Positions 1-7,990 of a stretch of DNA of 22,104 nucleotides are shown in pieces (the first letter of the stretch is position 1; every line of letters begins with the position of its first letter). The notes under the pieces are model-generated. The model searched no databases. It had not been told where the DNA came from and saw nothing but the letters and a program-made list of their open reading frames with translations. The position numbers and the translations under genes are program-made. The stretch is from Loki-b32 sp048941605 (GTDB taxonomy: Archaea; Asgardarchaeota; Lokiarchaeia; Sigyniarchaeales; SOKP01). The stretch covers positions 1 through 22,104 of the forward strand of contig JBHLNL010000043.1 in the NCBI GenBank assembly GCA_048941605.1, written 5' to 3'.

Positions 1-111
1 GAATCGATTCGCTTTTATCCTACAAAATAATATATAAGCAAAAATCTTTTTAACATAATTGATTCTTTATTATTCGTATTATTAATAATACTTATAAACT
101 TGAATTGATTC
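1..111. repeat. Three copies of a GAATYGATTC-like motif upstream of the ArsR-like gene
   Basis: A perfect 10-base palindrome, GAATCGATTC, occupies 1-10. A near copy, TAATTGATTC, is at 56-65 and GAATTGATTC is at 102-111. The last lies just 3' of a TATA-like box (91-98) in front of the winged-helix regulator at 201. Spaced inverted repeats around a promoter would suit an autoregulatory operator. This is inference only: such words arise by chance in DNA this AT-rich, and the first copy sits on the window edge. Confidence 0.25.
91..98 (+). promoter_or_regulatory. Candidate archaeal TATA box for the regulator gene
   Basis: CTTATAAA matches the archaeal TATA-box pattern. Transcription would be expected to start roughly 25 bases downstream, near 120, leaving a leader of about 80 bases before the ATG at 201. 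The region is AT-rich throughout, so the assignment is weak. Confidence 0.3.
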
Positions 112-200
112 TATTAAAGCAAATAAAGAGAAAAAAAGGGAAAAGTAAATAAAAAAAATTTGTTTTTAACATTCATTAAATTGTCTTAAAGGCGTCTAGT

Positions 201-893
201 ATGGAAGAAAATCAAATAAAACCAACAATTGATATATCAGTTTTAACTGGGATACGATTGCGAATATGGGGTCTATTAAACGTATATCCTGAATTAAGTT
301 TTACTGAATTAGCGAAAAAATTAGGAAAATCAAAATCTACAATACATCCTCATTTGCAAAAATTAATCGAGTTTGGAATTGTTGAAATTTCTAAAAGAGA
401 ACATATTAGAGCCAATATAGAAGCCCATTATTATTCTCTAACTCCTAATGCTGATGAAATAACCAGTATACCCGCTTATGATCTATCACAGGGTTATAAT
501 AAGGAATATGTTCAAAAGATTTCTAAATCAGGAAAATCTCTAATAATTTATCATAGAAAGCTTTTGGATAATTATATCAAATTCTTGGCATACTTAGCAG
601 AAACTGATTCTGATGATATAGTAGAAATTAGAAAAAAAATTTATAAAACGGTTGATTATACAAAACTCGATATTAGTCATTTTTTTGGGGGTCTTTTCTT
701 TTTTACTGAGAATCAATGGAAGAGATGGCAAAAACTACTTTTTAAATCAGCTATAGAATTTGAAGAACAGTGTATCAAGGAGCAAAAGGAAAACCCTAAT
801 CAAGAAAAATATATTTATTGGTTTCACATGGGCATACCTGTTAAAATTCTATTTGAAGAATTGGATTTAAAAAAATTTACAGATAAAAAATAA
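201..893 (+). CDS. ArsR-like winged-helix transcriptional regulator
   Basis: Residues about 15-85 form a winged helix-turn-helix of the ArsR/MarR type. The segment around SFTELAKKLGKSKSTIHPHL is the recognition region, followed by a LIEFGIVEI turn and a wing with IRANIEAHYYSL. The C-terminal 140 residues are mostly helical and charged; I recognise no ligand-binding family there, and no cysteine pair typical of metal-sensing ArsR proteins is seen. The protein is probably a cytoplasmic DNA-binding repressor or activator with an unknown signal. The ATG at 201 is the natural start. The gene stands alone and converges with the DUF2156 gene. Its target could be its own promoter, where a repeated motif lies, but that is inferred. 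Confidence 0.8.
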   Translation: MEENQIKPTIDISVLTGIRLRIWGLLNVYPELSFTELAKKLGKSKSTIHPHLQKLIEFGIVEISKREHIRANIEAHYYSLTPNADEITSIPAYDLSQGYNKEYVQKISKSGKSLIIYHRKLLDNYIKFLAYLAETDSDDIVEIRKKIYKTVDYTKLDISHFFGGLFFFTENQWKRWQKLLFKSAIEFEEQCIKEQKENPNQEKYIYWFHMGIPVKILFEELDLKKFTDKK

Positions 894-928
894 AAACATA
901 TTCTTTTTATTTAAGGCAATAAATCTAA

Positions 929-937
929 TTTTTTTTT
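929..937 (+). terminator. T-run between convergent genes
   Basis: Nine consecutive T residues follow the regulator gene by 35 bases and overlap the stop codon of the convergent gene. Oligo-T stretches are the usual intrinsic termination signal of archaeal RNA polymerase, so this probably ends the plus-strand transcript. Confidence 0.4.
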
Positions 938-1865
938 ACACCTTTTTATAGATGATACTCTTTTTATTCATTTTGATCGGCTTATAAGACTCTTTTGCTC
1001 TTCTTAACCCTTCTATCCCTAAATCTTGTTCTCTATTAACACAAATAGCATTCACACAACAATTTTTTAAGAAGAAATTATTGATTACTTGATATGAACC
1101 TTCAAATTCCATATGAGCCTTTTCAACATGAATTACCATAGTATTGTCATTCAACATTTCACCAAATGTGTAGGCCGCACATTTATCAACCACACATAAT
1201 AATCCTCCACTAAAACCAAGATTATCAAAGTTGTTTAATGCTTCGTAAATTGCTTCTTGTTCTGCTTCTAAACTCTCATCTTCAGTACACGCTCTCATTA
1301 CGCACCATTCCAATTGAAGCTCTTTACATTTTTCAACAAGAGATCTTGTTAACAACTGGAAATCATAATCATAGTTATCTAAGAACTTTTGTAACCATCT
1401 TCTATTTTGTCTATACTTATTACCAGCCAAATTGAGAATTTCTTCTCTATTATATATGTAATCCCAATTATTTCGATCCTCAAGACATACTAAGTTTAAT
1501 TTAGAAAATTCCTCATTCGTTTGTAGGTTTACACAGATATCTTCTGGAACTCTATGAACTTCTATATTTCCAAAACTCTCAAACAGTTCAATAATGATAT
1601 TTTCAGGGTGAGGACCAATCGGAGGAAAAAAATAGATATATTCTCGAGAGTTAATATTAATTGGTTTTCTTCTATTTTTTAAATAATCGTTAGAAAATAA
1701 TAATAAATGCCCTTTGTATTCCAAGAACAAAAAATTATAATAATTCCTCCACATGAAAAGGTTTGTAAATGTAAATTCAGAATTTTGTGGAGGATATTTT
1801 TGAAAATACTTATCAAATAGAGTTTTGTGAGTTATTTCAATAGGTTTTCCCGTGCTTAGATCCAT
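936..1865 (-). CDS. DUF2156 / phosphatidylglycerol lysyltransferase C-terminal-like protein
   Basis: This 309-residue protein resembles the DUF2156 family, whose fold is that of tandem GNAT acyltransferases and which includes the catalytic part of aminoacyl-phosphatidylglycerol synthases (MprF). Family-like features are the N-terminal FTNLFMWRNYYNFLFLEYKG segment, the YIYFFPPIGP segment, and a C-terminal part with NNFFLKNCCVNAICVNREQD followed by LGIEGLRRAKESYKP. That tail is the usual signature of free-standing DUF2156 proteins in bacteria and archaea. No membrane helices precede the domain, so it lacks the flippase part of MprF. The substrate is unknown; aminoacyl-tRNA or acyl-CoA dependent transfer is family inference. 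It is transcribed divergently from the methyltransferase at 1956. Confidence 0.7.
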   Translation of the reverse strand: MDLSTGKPIEITHKTLFDKYFQKYPPQNSEFTFTNLFMWRNYYNFLFLEYKGHLLLFSNDYLKNRRKPININSREYIYFFPPIGPHPENIIIELFESFGNIEVHRVPEDICVNLQTNEEFSKLNLVCLEDRNNWDYIYNREEILNLAGNKYRQNRRWLQKFLDNYDYDFQLLTRSLVEKCKELQLEWCVMRACTEDESLEAEQEAIYEALNNFDNLGFSGGLLCVVDKCAAYTFGEMLNDNTMVIHVEKAHMEFEGSYQVINNFFLKNCCVNAICVNREQDLGIEGLRRAKESYKPIKMNKKSIIYKKV

Positions 1866-1955
1866 GGTTATTGTATTATTTAAAGAACTTTAAAAGGATT
1901 ATTCTTTTAATCAATTAATTAATTTATGTCTTTAAAATTTCAAGAGTTTTAAAGT

Positions 1956-2624
1956 ATGGATTTTTGGTTAATCTTAAGAATAATTTTTATAATTATTCTT
2001 ATAATTTTCGGAATTTTCTTCTTTATTATTTTTGTGGTTCTAAGAGTAATTCGCAGATATTATAAATTCCCCATCCCTGCTTTTATGACTCGTTTAATTG
2101 ACAATCCCATCAGAAGGAAATTAATACAAAAGCCTGAAACTGTCGCTAAGCGGATGAAACTCGAACCTAGTATGACAGTTATAGAGATTGGCCCTGGAAA
2201 AGGAAGTTATACAAAAGCTATTGCCGAAAATGTTTTACCAGATGGAAAAGTATATGCTTTAGACATCCAAGAATCTATAATTACTCGTTTAAAGAAACGA
2301 ATTGAAAAAGAGAAAGTAACAAATATATTTCCTAAAATTGATGATGTCTATAATCTATCCTTTGAAGATGAGAGCATAGATAGAGTTTTAATGATCACAT
2401 GTCTTCCTGAAATTCCTGACCCTATAAGAGCTCTTAAGGAAATTAAAAGAATTTTAAAACCTAATGGGCTAGTATCTTTAAGTGAAATGCTTCCTGATCC
2501 TGATTACCCTAGAAGAAAAACTGAAAAAAGATGGGCTAAAGAAGCTGGGTTTGAATTAGATGAACAATTTGGAAATTGGTTTGTTTATCAAATAAACTTT
2601 AAGAAAGAGGAAATTAAATTATGA
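1956..2624 (+). CDS. Membrane-anchored class I SAM-dependent methyltransferase
   Basis: Residues about 4-30 form one very hydrophobic N-terminal helix followed by basic residues, giving a signal anchor with the enzyme on the cytoplasmic side. The remainder is a Rossmann-like methyltransferase: motif I is VIEIGPGKGSYTKAIAE, the acidic residue after strand 2 is in VYALDIQ, motif II/post-II is in DRVLMITCLPEIPDP, and GLVSLSEMLPDPDYP follows. It belongs to the UbiE/Methyltransf_11-type group; a lipid or membrane-associated small molecule is a plausible acceptor, but none can be named. The stop codon TGA overlaps the ATG of the next gene by four bases (ATGA), so the two are translationally coupled. 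TGA therefore serves as a true stop here, which matters for the recoded UGAs further on. Confidence 0.82.
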   Translation: MDFWLILRIIFIIILIIFGIFFFIIFVVLRVIRRYYKFPIPAFMTRLIDNPIRRKLIQKPETVAKRMKLEPSMTVIEIGPGKGSYTKAIAENVLPDGKVYALDIQESIITRLKKRIEKEKVTNIFPKIDDVYNLSFEDESIDRVLMITCLPEIPDPIRALKEIKRILKPNGLVSLSEMLPDPDYPRRKTEKRWAKEAGFELDEQFGNWFVYQINFKKEEIKL

Positions 2625-3172
2625 AAATTGAAGGATTAAAAATACACAGGAAATTATCTTGGTTTGTTGCTTTTTTCTCACTTATCGTGCTTATTATTGT
2701 ATCTTTACGTAAATTTCTTGATATCTACAATTTTTACCCAATTATTCACTTAACTGTTGAATGGATTCTATTAGGAATCCTAATAATTCATTGCATACTT
2801 TCACAGAAATATTTAAAACTCTGGTGGATTCGGATCTTTAAAGGGCTAAAAAACGAGAGAAGTCGCCCTATATATATATTAAGGCTAATACAACTCATAA
2901 CAAACAGAGTAATAATTATTCTCGCTGCATTAGTTGTGTTATCTGGTTTAGGATACTATGAATGGTATGCTGAAAGTATAGGAATCATAATACCATTTGA
3001 ATTACATGTGTATTATGATTTTTTCCTATTAATTTGCATCATAATCCATGTTGGTGTTGGATTTAAATTTATGTTTATAAGAAAGAGAATAAAGAATAGA
3101 TGTTCAAATCTCTTTATTATTATATTTTGCTGTTCTTTAACTTTAATAATAATATTTTTAAATATTTTATAA
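2621..3172 (+). CDS. Four-helix membrane protein, cytochrome b561/DUF4405-like
   Basis: The 183-residue protein has four hydrophobic segments at about 13-29, 41-62, 90-108 and 126-150, plus a hydrophobic tail at 160-183. Histidines inside or beside helices (ILLGILIIHCILSQ, PFELHVYYDFFLL, CIIIHVGVGFKF) and the pattern of short loops resemble the heme-binding four-helix proteins of the DUF4405 and cytochrome b561 type. If heme-bearing, it would move electrons across or along the membrane. The start codon overlaps the methyltransferase stop, so the two are probably made together. The heme assignment rests on histidine placement only; a structural membrane protein remains possible. Confidence 0.55.
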   Translation: MKIEGLKIHRKLSWFVAFFSLIVLIIVSLRKFLDIYNFYPIIHLTVEWILLGILIIHCILSQKYLKLWWIRIFKGLKNERSRPIYILRLIQLITNRVIIILAALVVLSGLGYYEWYAESIGIIIPFELHVYYDFFLLICIIIHVGVGFKFMFIRKRIKNRCSNLFIIIFCCSLTLIIIFLNIL

Positions 3173-3188
3173 GTGAGTGTATTACATC

Positions 3189-4448
3189 ATGAAAGTCTAC
3201 AAAGATTTAGGAAAGGGAATGATAATTCGTGATCTTCAAGAATCAGACATTAATATTTTACTTGATCTTGTAAAGAGAGTTTTTCCTGATATTGTTGTAT
3301 CTCCTGTTGTTCATCGGCTGCTCAGTTATTATCCAAAATTTTCATTATCAGACAATCTCATAGTATTCGATACAAATAATGATAAAATAGTAGCATATCT
3401 TTGCCTTCTTAGAGGTATTTTTGTATTCAACGGAATTGAAGTTCCTTTTGGTCAAATGGAAATCGTAGGAACAGATCCTGAGTATCGTTATAGAGGTTTA
3501 ATTAGAGAATTAAATCTAATTTATGAAAAACTTGCTTTGGAATATAACCTACCAATATTAATTATTCATGGCATTCCTTATTTCTATCGTCAATTTAACT
3601 ATGAATTTGCTCTACCCTCAGAAAGCAGTTTAGTAATTTCACTAGAACTTATCCCTCCTTTAAAAAATGGTGAAATTGAGCTAGTTACTATAGAGAAAGT
3701 AAATAATAAAAATTCATTTGAAAACTATTTATCCTTTCGAGCGATGCGTAATTCATTTTTAGATCTTTATCGTAAGATTGATTTAGTACATTGGGAATAC
3801 ATTTCTCATGGAAAATTAGGAGAAGTCGGTGGTATGGAGCTATACCTTATAAAGAAAAAAAATGAATTTGTTGGATGTTTTTATATTGAGGAGTTCTTTA
3901 ATAATATACAAATTAGAGAACTATATCTTAAATCTGTCCAATACATACCATCAGTTCTTCGATTTGTTGTGAATATAGCAAGAAATTTTAATTTTCCCCT
4001 TAGTATTTCACGACCTGCTCAAGAATCACTTGTTCCATATTTCGAACATATCACTGAATCAAGATTTCCTCAACCTTACGCTTATTATGTTAGAGTTCCA
4101 TCAATTAAAAAGTTTTTAATGTTGATTAAACCAGTACTAGAAGCAAGATTAGCTGCATCAGAATACAAGGATATTTCTGATTCAATTAGAATAAGTTCTT
4201 ATATAGAAGGATTTACTCTAAATTTTAAGCATGGGAAATTCGTTAATATAGAAATTTTGAAGAGAAATGAGCTTAAAGAAAGCCACATTAGAATTCCACC
4301 TCTTGTTATATATCAACTCCTCTTAGGTTATCGAAGCGTTGATGAGCTTGAAGAATTATACCCTGATGTATCAGTAAATGCTTTATATAAATCTTTAATT
4401 CAAACAATATTTCCAAAAATCAAGACAAGTATTACTCCATCATTATAA
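3189..4448 (+). CDS. GNAT-family N-acetyltransferase, Eis-like
   Basis: The N-terminal half carries the GNAT acetyl-CoA site: GQMEIVGTDPEYRYRGLIRE has the beta-strand followed by the R-x-x-G pyrophosphate-binding loop (YRYRGLI). The following GIPYFYRQFNYEFALP segment matches Eis-type enzymes, where a tyrosine/phenylalanine-rich loop follows the CoA site. The length of about 420 residues also fits Eis-like proteins, which have tandem GNAT domains and a C-terminal sterol-carrier-like domain; here residues about 320-419 would be that last part. Acceptor substrate is unknown. A GTG at 3177 is in frame, but the ATG at 3189 is preferred because it lies behind GTGAGTG. It follows the cytochrome-like gene closely and is probably in the same transcript. 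Confidence 0.75.
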   Translation: MKVYKDLGKGMIIRDLQESDINILLDLVKRVFPDIVVSPVVHRLLSYYPKFSLSDNLIVFDTNNDKIVAYLCLLRGIFVFNGIEVPFGQMEIVGTDPEYRYRGLIRELNLIYEKLALEYNLPILIIHGIPYFYRQFNYEFALPSESSLVISLELIPPLKNGEIELVTIEKVNNKNSFENYLSFRAMRNSFLDLYRKIDLVHWEYISHGKLGEVGGMELYLIKKKNEFVGCFYIEEFFNNIQIRELYLKSVQYIPSVLRFVVNIARNFNFPLSISRPAQESLVPYFEHITESRFPQPYAYYVRVPSIKKFLMLIKPVLEARLAASEYKDISDSIRISSYIEGFTLNFKHGKFVNIEILKRNELKESHIRIPPLVIYQLLLGYRSVDELEELYPDVSVNALYKSLIQTIFPKIKTSITPSL

Positions 4449-4479
4449 ATCTCACATACCAGAGTATTATTACTATTAG

Positions 4480-4508
4480 AAAAAAAAGAAAAAGAATAAA
4501 AAAAAAAA
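4480..4508 (-). terminator. T-rich terminator downstream of GAPDH
   Basis: Read on the minus strand, the bases just after the GAPDH stop contain T runs of 11 and 8, with shorter ones between them. This is a strong archaeal-style intrinsic terminator. It also lies at the end of the convergent acetyltransferase gene, where the plus strand is A-rich and would not terminate. Confidence 0.55.
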
Positions 4509-4517
4509 GTTAAATCT

Positions 4518-5525
4518 CTATAGTTTCTTAACTATTAATTCAGCCATACGGTTAGAAAAACCCCATTCATTATCATACCAACTCAAAACAAAAATCTGAT
4601 CTTCAATAACCTTAGTCCAAAGACCATTGAAGATTGAGCTGTGTGAATTCCCAATAATATCACTACTTACAATAGGGTCATCATTGTATTCTAAGATACC
4701 TTTTAAACTATTATTGGCAGCATCTTGCATTTTTGCATTTATATCTGCAGCATTACATCGATTCTCAACTACTGCTTTTAAATCTACAACGCTTCCGTCC
4801 AATGTTGGAACTCTAACTGCAATACCGTCTAATTTTCCTTTCAATTCAGGAAAAACCAATCCTATGGCTTTAGCAGCGCCAGTTGAAGTTGGGATCATAT
4901 TCGCCGCAGCAGCTCGTCCTCTAATCATTTTATCTGGAGAACCTGCTCGTGCAATATCGCCTGTAGTCTGATCATTGGTATATGAATGGATAGTTGTCAT
5001 TAATCCGTATTTTATTCTAAAATTATCTTGTAACACCTTAACTACAGGTGCAAGACAATTAGTCGTACAAGAAGCATTTGAGATAATCTTATGATCATTA
5101 GTGATTTTATCATCATTACATCCGAGTACGACAGTTATATCTGGATCTGTAGCTGGAGCGCTAATTAAAACTCTTTTTGCACCAGCAGTTAAATGTTTGC
5201 TTGCCCCTTCTCTATTAACAAATCGACCAGTACATTCAGTTGCAACATCAATATTATTGCTAGCATGAGGTAAATTCGCAGGATCTCTCTCTGCAGTAAT
5301 AGGTATATTTTTACCGTCAATAATCAATGAGTTGTCTGTAGAACTTACTTTTCCTTTAAATCTTCCAAAGACTGAATCATATTTTAAAGCATAAGCTAGA
5401 TATTTAGGCTCAAAAAGATCGTTGATAGAGACTAAATCAATATCATTCCAGAAATTATCATATACTGCTCTAAAAAATAATCTACCGATTCTTCCAAAAC
5501 CATTAATTGCGACTCTTTTTGCCAT
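4518..5525 (-). CDS. gap: Glyceraldehyde-3-phosphate dehydrogenase, bacterial/eukaryotic (class I) type
   Basis: It oxidises and phosphorylates glyceraldehyde 3-phosphate to 1,3-bisphosphoglycerate, or the reverse, in cytoplasmic glycolysis and gluconeogenesis. Counting from the ATG at 5525 (335 residues), the NAD-binding turn NGFGRIGR is at 8-15, an acidic residue in SINDL (D36) favours NAD over NADP, the catalytic cysteine is C153 in SNASCTTNC, and H180 in TTIHSYT is the base. The C-terminal SWYDNEWGFSNRM is also canonical. This is the GapA class, not the archaeal type II enzyme. A GTG at 5534 is also in frame, but the ATG is preceded by AGTGAT, a fit to the ribosome-binding sequence. It diverges from the M20 peptidase gene and ends at a T-rich terminator. 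Confidence 0.95.
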   Translation of the reverse strand: MAKRVAINGFGRIGRLFFRAVYDNFWNDIDLVSINDLFEPKYLAYALKYDSVFGRFKGKVSSTDNSLIIDGKNIPITAERDPANLPHASNNIDVATECTGRFVNREGASKHLTAGAKRVLISAPATDPDITVVLGCNDDKITNDHKIISNASCTTNCLAPVVKVLQDNFRIKYGLMTTIHSYTNDQTTGDIARAGSPDKMIRGRAAAANMIPTSTGAAKAIGLVFPELKGKLDGIAVRVPTLDGSVVDLKAVVENRCNAADINAKMQDAANNSLKGILEYNDDPIVSSDIIGNSHSSIFNGLWTKVIEDQIFVLSWYDNEWGFSNRMAELIVKKL

Positions 5526-5590
5526 CTTTATCACTTTTTTTAAATTATATTAGAAATAACAATCTAAATATTGGTAGATAGTTTTTTAAT

Positions 5591-5607
5591 TTTATAGTTT
5601 TATATTT
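5591..5607 (+). promoter_or_regulatory. Candidate TATA region for the M20 peptidase gene
   Basis: TTTATAG followed by TTTTATATTT lies 46-62 bases before the GTG start at 5653, in the 127-base divergent region shared with GAPDH. Position and composition suit an archaeal TATA box, but nothing more specific is visible. Confidence 0.3.
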
Positions 5608-5652
5608 TTCAACATTTAAGAATGTTATATAGCTAATTTTAAGGGGATATAT

Positions 5653-6873
5653 GTGGTTAGTTTAGAAGAGGAAATTATCAAAAGAATTGATGAAATGAAA
5701 GATGAAATCATTAAATTTCACCAACAAAGCGTTCGAATTCCTTCTGAAAATCCACCCTCTAACTATAAGAAAATTGCAAGCTTTACAGAAAGAAAAATGA
5801 AGGAAATCGGGTTAAAAACACAATTAAAAAGAAAAAACATAATCGCTGAATGGGGGAATGATAACGGTAAGGCTTTAATTTTTAATGCTCATTATGATAC
5901 TGTTCAAGCATTTAAAGGATGGACAAAAGATCCTTTTGGTGGTGAAATAATAGAGGGTAAAATTTATGGACGTGGTTCCTGTGATGACAAATCTTGTGTA
6001 ACAGCAGAGATTTTTGCCGCTAAAGCGTTAATAGATGCGGGATTTAATCCCAAAGGAAAATTACTTGTCACTGTTGTAGGTGATGAAGAATTAGGGGGAT
6101 TGGGAGGTGCTGAATATTTATTAAGTAAAGGTTTAATTAAAGGTGATTCTTGCTTATTAGGAGATGCTCCAGCAGATTATCCTTATGGATATATGGGAGG
6201 AACAATGTATATTACTATTACTATAACAGGAAAGCAAAATCATGGTTTAGGAGCCCCAGATTTACCAGAACCTTACCGTAATGAATTTTCTGGAATCAAT
6301 ACCATCGATAGAATGGTAAAAATTATGAACTTCTTATTAGAACTAAATAGGGAATTCATTAATGTAGAAACGAAATACTCTTTACCTGAAGGTACTACTA
6401 CCAAAGTAAGTCATATAAATCTAGCAGAAATTCATGGAGGGAATAAAATTACTACAGTACCTGAAAAATGCTATCTTCATTGTAGCGTTAACACAATTCC
6501 GGAACAGGACATTGCGAGTATCAAAAAGCGCCTATTAGATTATATTGAAGAATTAAAACAAAAAGACCCTTATTTAGATATAACAGTACAAATTCCTATT
6601 TTAATGGAACCTTTTGTAATAGATGGTCAATCTAATTTTGCGAGGGCAGTTAAAAAATCATTTAAGTCAATATACGATGAAGAAAGAGAATTTAAATTAT
6701 TTATGCCATCTTGTGATGCTCATTGGTTTCAAGAAAGAGGGATAGAAACTATTTTGATTGGTACTGGTCGCGATGATACTAATGCTCACGCTGCTGATGA
6801 ATTTGTCTATATTGACGATTTAATTAAAACGACTAAGATCTACGCGCTAACGGCTTTGAACTATTTGAAGTAA
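5653..6873 (+). CDS. M20-family metallopeptidase (ArgE/DapE/CPG2-like)
   Basis: A cytoplasmic di-zinc hydrolase cleaving an amide bond in a peptide or N-acyl amino acid. All metal ligands and catalytic residues of the family are visible: H80 and catalytic D82 in FNAHYDTV, bridging D111 in GRGSCDDKS, catalytic base E145 and ligand E146 in GDEELGG, D171 in LLGDAP and the final H357 in SCDAHWF. The dimerisation domain lies at about 185-300, between the two halves of the catalytic domain. The length of 406 residues is normal. The start is GTG, chosen because AAGGGGAT lies 4 bases upstream; the nearby ATG is in another frame and stops at once. Family members include acetylornithine deacetylase and succinyl-diaminopimelate desuccinylase; no biosynthetic neighbours support either, so a general dipeptidase or deacylase is equally likely. 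Confidence 0.88.
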   Translation: MVSLEEEIIKRIDEMKDEIIKFHQQSVRIPSENPPSNYKKIASFTERKMKEIGLKTQLKRKNIIAEWGNDNGKALIFNAHYDTVQAFKGWTKDPFGGEIIEGKIYGRGSCDDKSCVTAEIFAAKALIDAGFNPKGKLLVTVVGDEELGGLGGAEYLLSKGLIKGDSCLLGDAPADYPYGYMGGTMYITITITGKQNHGLGAPDLPEPYRNEFSGINTIDRMVKIMNFLLELNREFINVETKYSLPEGTTTKVSHINLAEIHGGNKITTVPEKCYLHCSVNTIPEQDIASIKKRLLDYIEELKQKDPYLDITVQIPILMEPFVIDGQSNFARAVKKSFKSIYDEEREFKLFMPSCDAHWFQERGIETILIGTGRDDTNAHAADEFVYIDDLIKTTKIYALTALNYLK

Positions 6874-7098
6874 TTGAATAAAAAGGAATATCATAAGATA
6901 TTATCAATTGATAAATCCTAAAATTTCAATTACAGTTATAATTTTAGAGGTTTCATGAAAGTTTGAAAGGCTAATGAAATTATATTAAAACAAATTTTTG
7001 GGGATTCACTATTTATCTTATAGAGAATATCTATAATAGAACTGAAAAAAATCAAATACAAAACGAGATTATTTTATTAGGACAAAACTAATGGTAAT
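6874..7098. other. Intergenic region with no recognised feature
   Basis: This AT-rich stretch separates two convergent genes, the M20 peptidase and the polyferredoxin. I see no RNA gene, no convincing repeat and no coding frame of note. Confidence 0.5.
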
Positions 7099-7872
7099 TT
7101 AGGCTTTCTCTTCTTCCTCAAATTCTTTTCCCATTAATCGCATCACAGCATCAGCAAGTTTATTTTGACTTCGGCTCATAATCCCTTTAACTTTTCCTTC
7201 TTTTCCAAGAACTCTCAACATGATGCCATTCCAAACAGAAGAGGGTTCACCTTTTATGCTTTTAAACCTATCGCGATGAACCTCAACACTTATATTTTCA
7301 TAACTTTCAGCAGCTTCAGTACATTTAAAACATAAGATACATTTGTCTCGATCTACCTCAATGTCCTTGCCCTTTCTCTCCATTGCACTTACAGCGCACT
7401 CATCGCAAAATGCGTCTAATATTTTGTTATCCTTTTCATGACAAGTAATTGTAATAGAACCTTCTACAACTTTACGTACTTTTTGTCCACTATCTAATGT
7501 TCGCACTTCCTCTTCAAATTCAGGAAGCGAACCATTTTCAACTACATTTAGTTTTTTCTCGCCATTAATAAAGAGTTCTAAGGTGTATCCTGGGCAAATC
7601 CAGGAACATGAACCACACCATACGCATTTTTCAGTATCAACAACAATCTTTTTATTAGATTCAATCTTCATTTCTTTAGGTGTTCCGATAGCTGTCTTTT
7701 TTAATGGCTCGTCATAGATTGATACTGTTATTGGACAAACTCTGTGGCAGAAACCACATTCGACACATTTATCTTCATGGTATCGGAGTTGCATAACATG
7801 ATTTAACATCTTGTACTCATAATCAACTGTATTCTCATCTACTTGAATAGCTTTTTTTGAAGGTAAGCTCAT
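7099..7872 (-). CDS. Polyferredoxin-like 4Fe-4S protein
   Basis: A soluble 257-residue electron carrier or subunit. Two complete 4Fe-4S motifs are at C36/C39/C42/C46 (CVECGFCHRVCP) and C83/C86/C89/C93 (CVWCGSCSWICP). A second half, from about 140 to 190, is cysteine-bearing but degenerate: C144, C156 and C159 (FCDEC), then C178/C181/C184 (CILCFKC) with no fourth cysteine at the usual place. Those residues might together hold a third cluster, or that half may be decaying. No membrane helices and no flavin motif are present. The gene stands alone, about 7.5 kb from the Hdr module, so a link with it is only a guess. The protein partner is unknown. Confidence 0.75.
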   Translation of the reverse strand: MSLPSKKAIQVDENTVDYEYKMLNHVMQLRYHEDKCVECGFCHRVCPITVSIYDEPLKKTAIGTPKEMKIESNKKIVVDTEKCVWCGSCSWICPGYTLELFINGEKKLNVVENGSLPEFEEEVRTLDSGQKVRKVVEGSITITCHEKDNKILDAFCDECAVSAMERKGKDIEVDRDKCILCFKCTEAAESYENISVEVHRDRFKSIKGEPSSVWNGIMLRVLGKEGKVKGIMSRSQNKLADAVMRLMGKEFEEEEKA

Positions 7873-7990
7873 TTTTTCTCTTACTCAATTAAGTTTTAAA
7901 TTAATTATTTATAATTTACTCAAGATAATAAAAGTTACAATTTAAAACAATTTAATAGTGTTTTAAAAATAAAATCTCTATTTTTATTAT

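Noticed and set aside
1238..1435. Plus-strand open frame opposite the DUF2156 gene
   Set aside because: It is antisense to a recognisable family member and lacks any coding feature of its own.
4627..4971. Plus-strand open frame opposite GAPDH
   Set aside because: GAPDH is certain on the other strand with all catalytic residues; this frame is a shadow.
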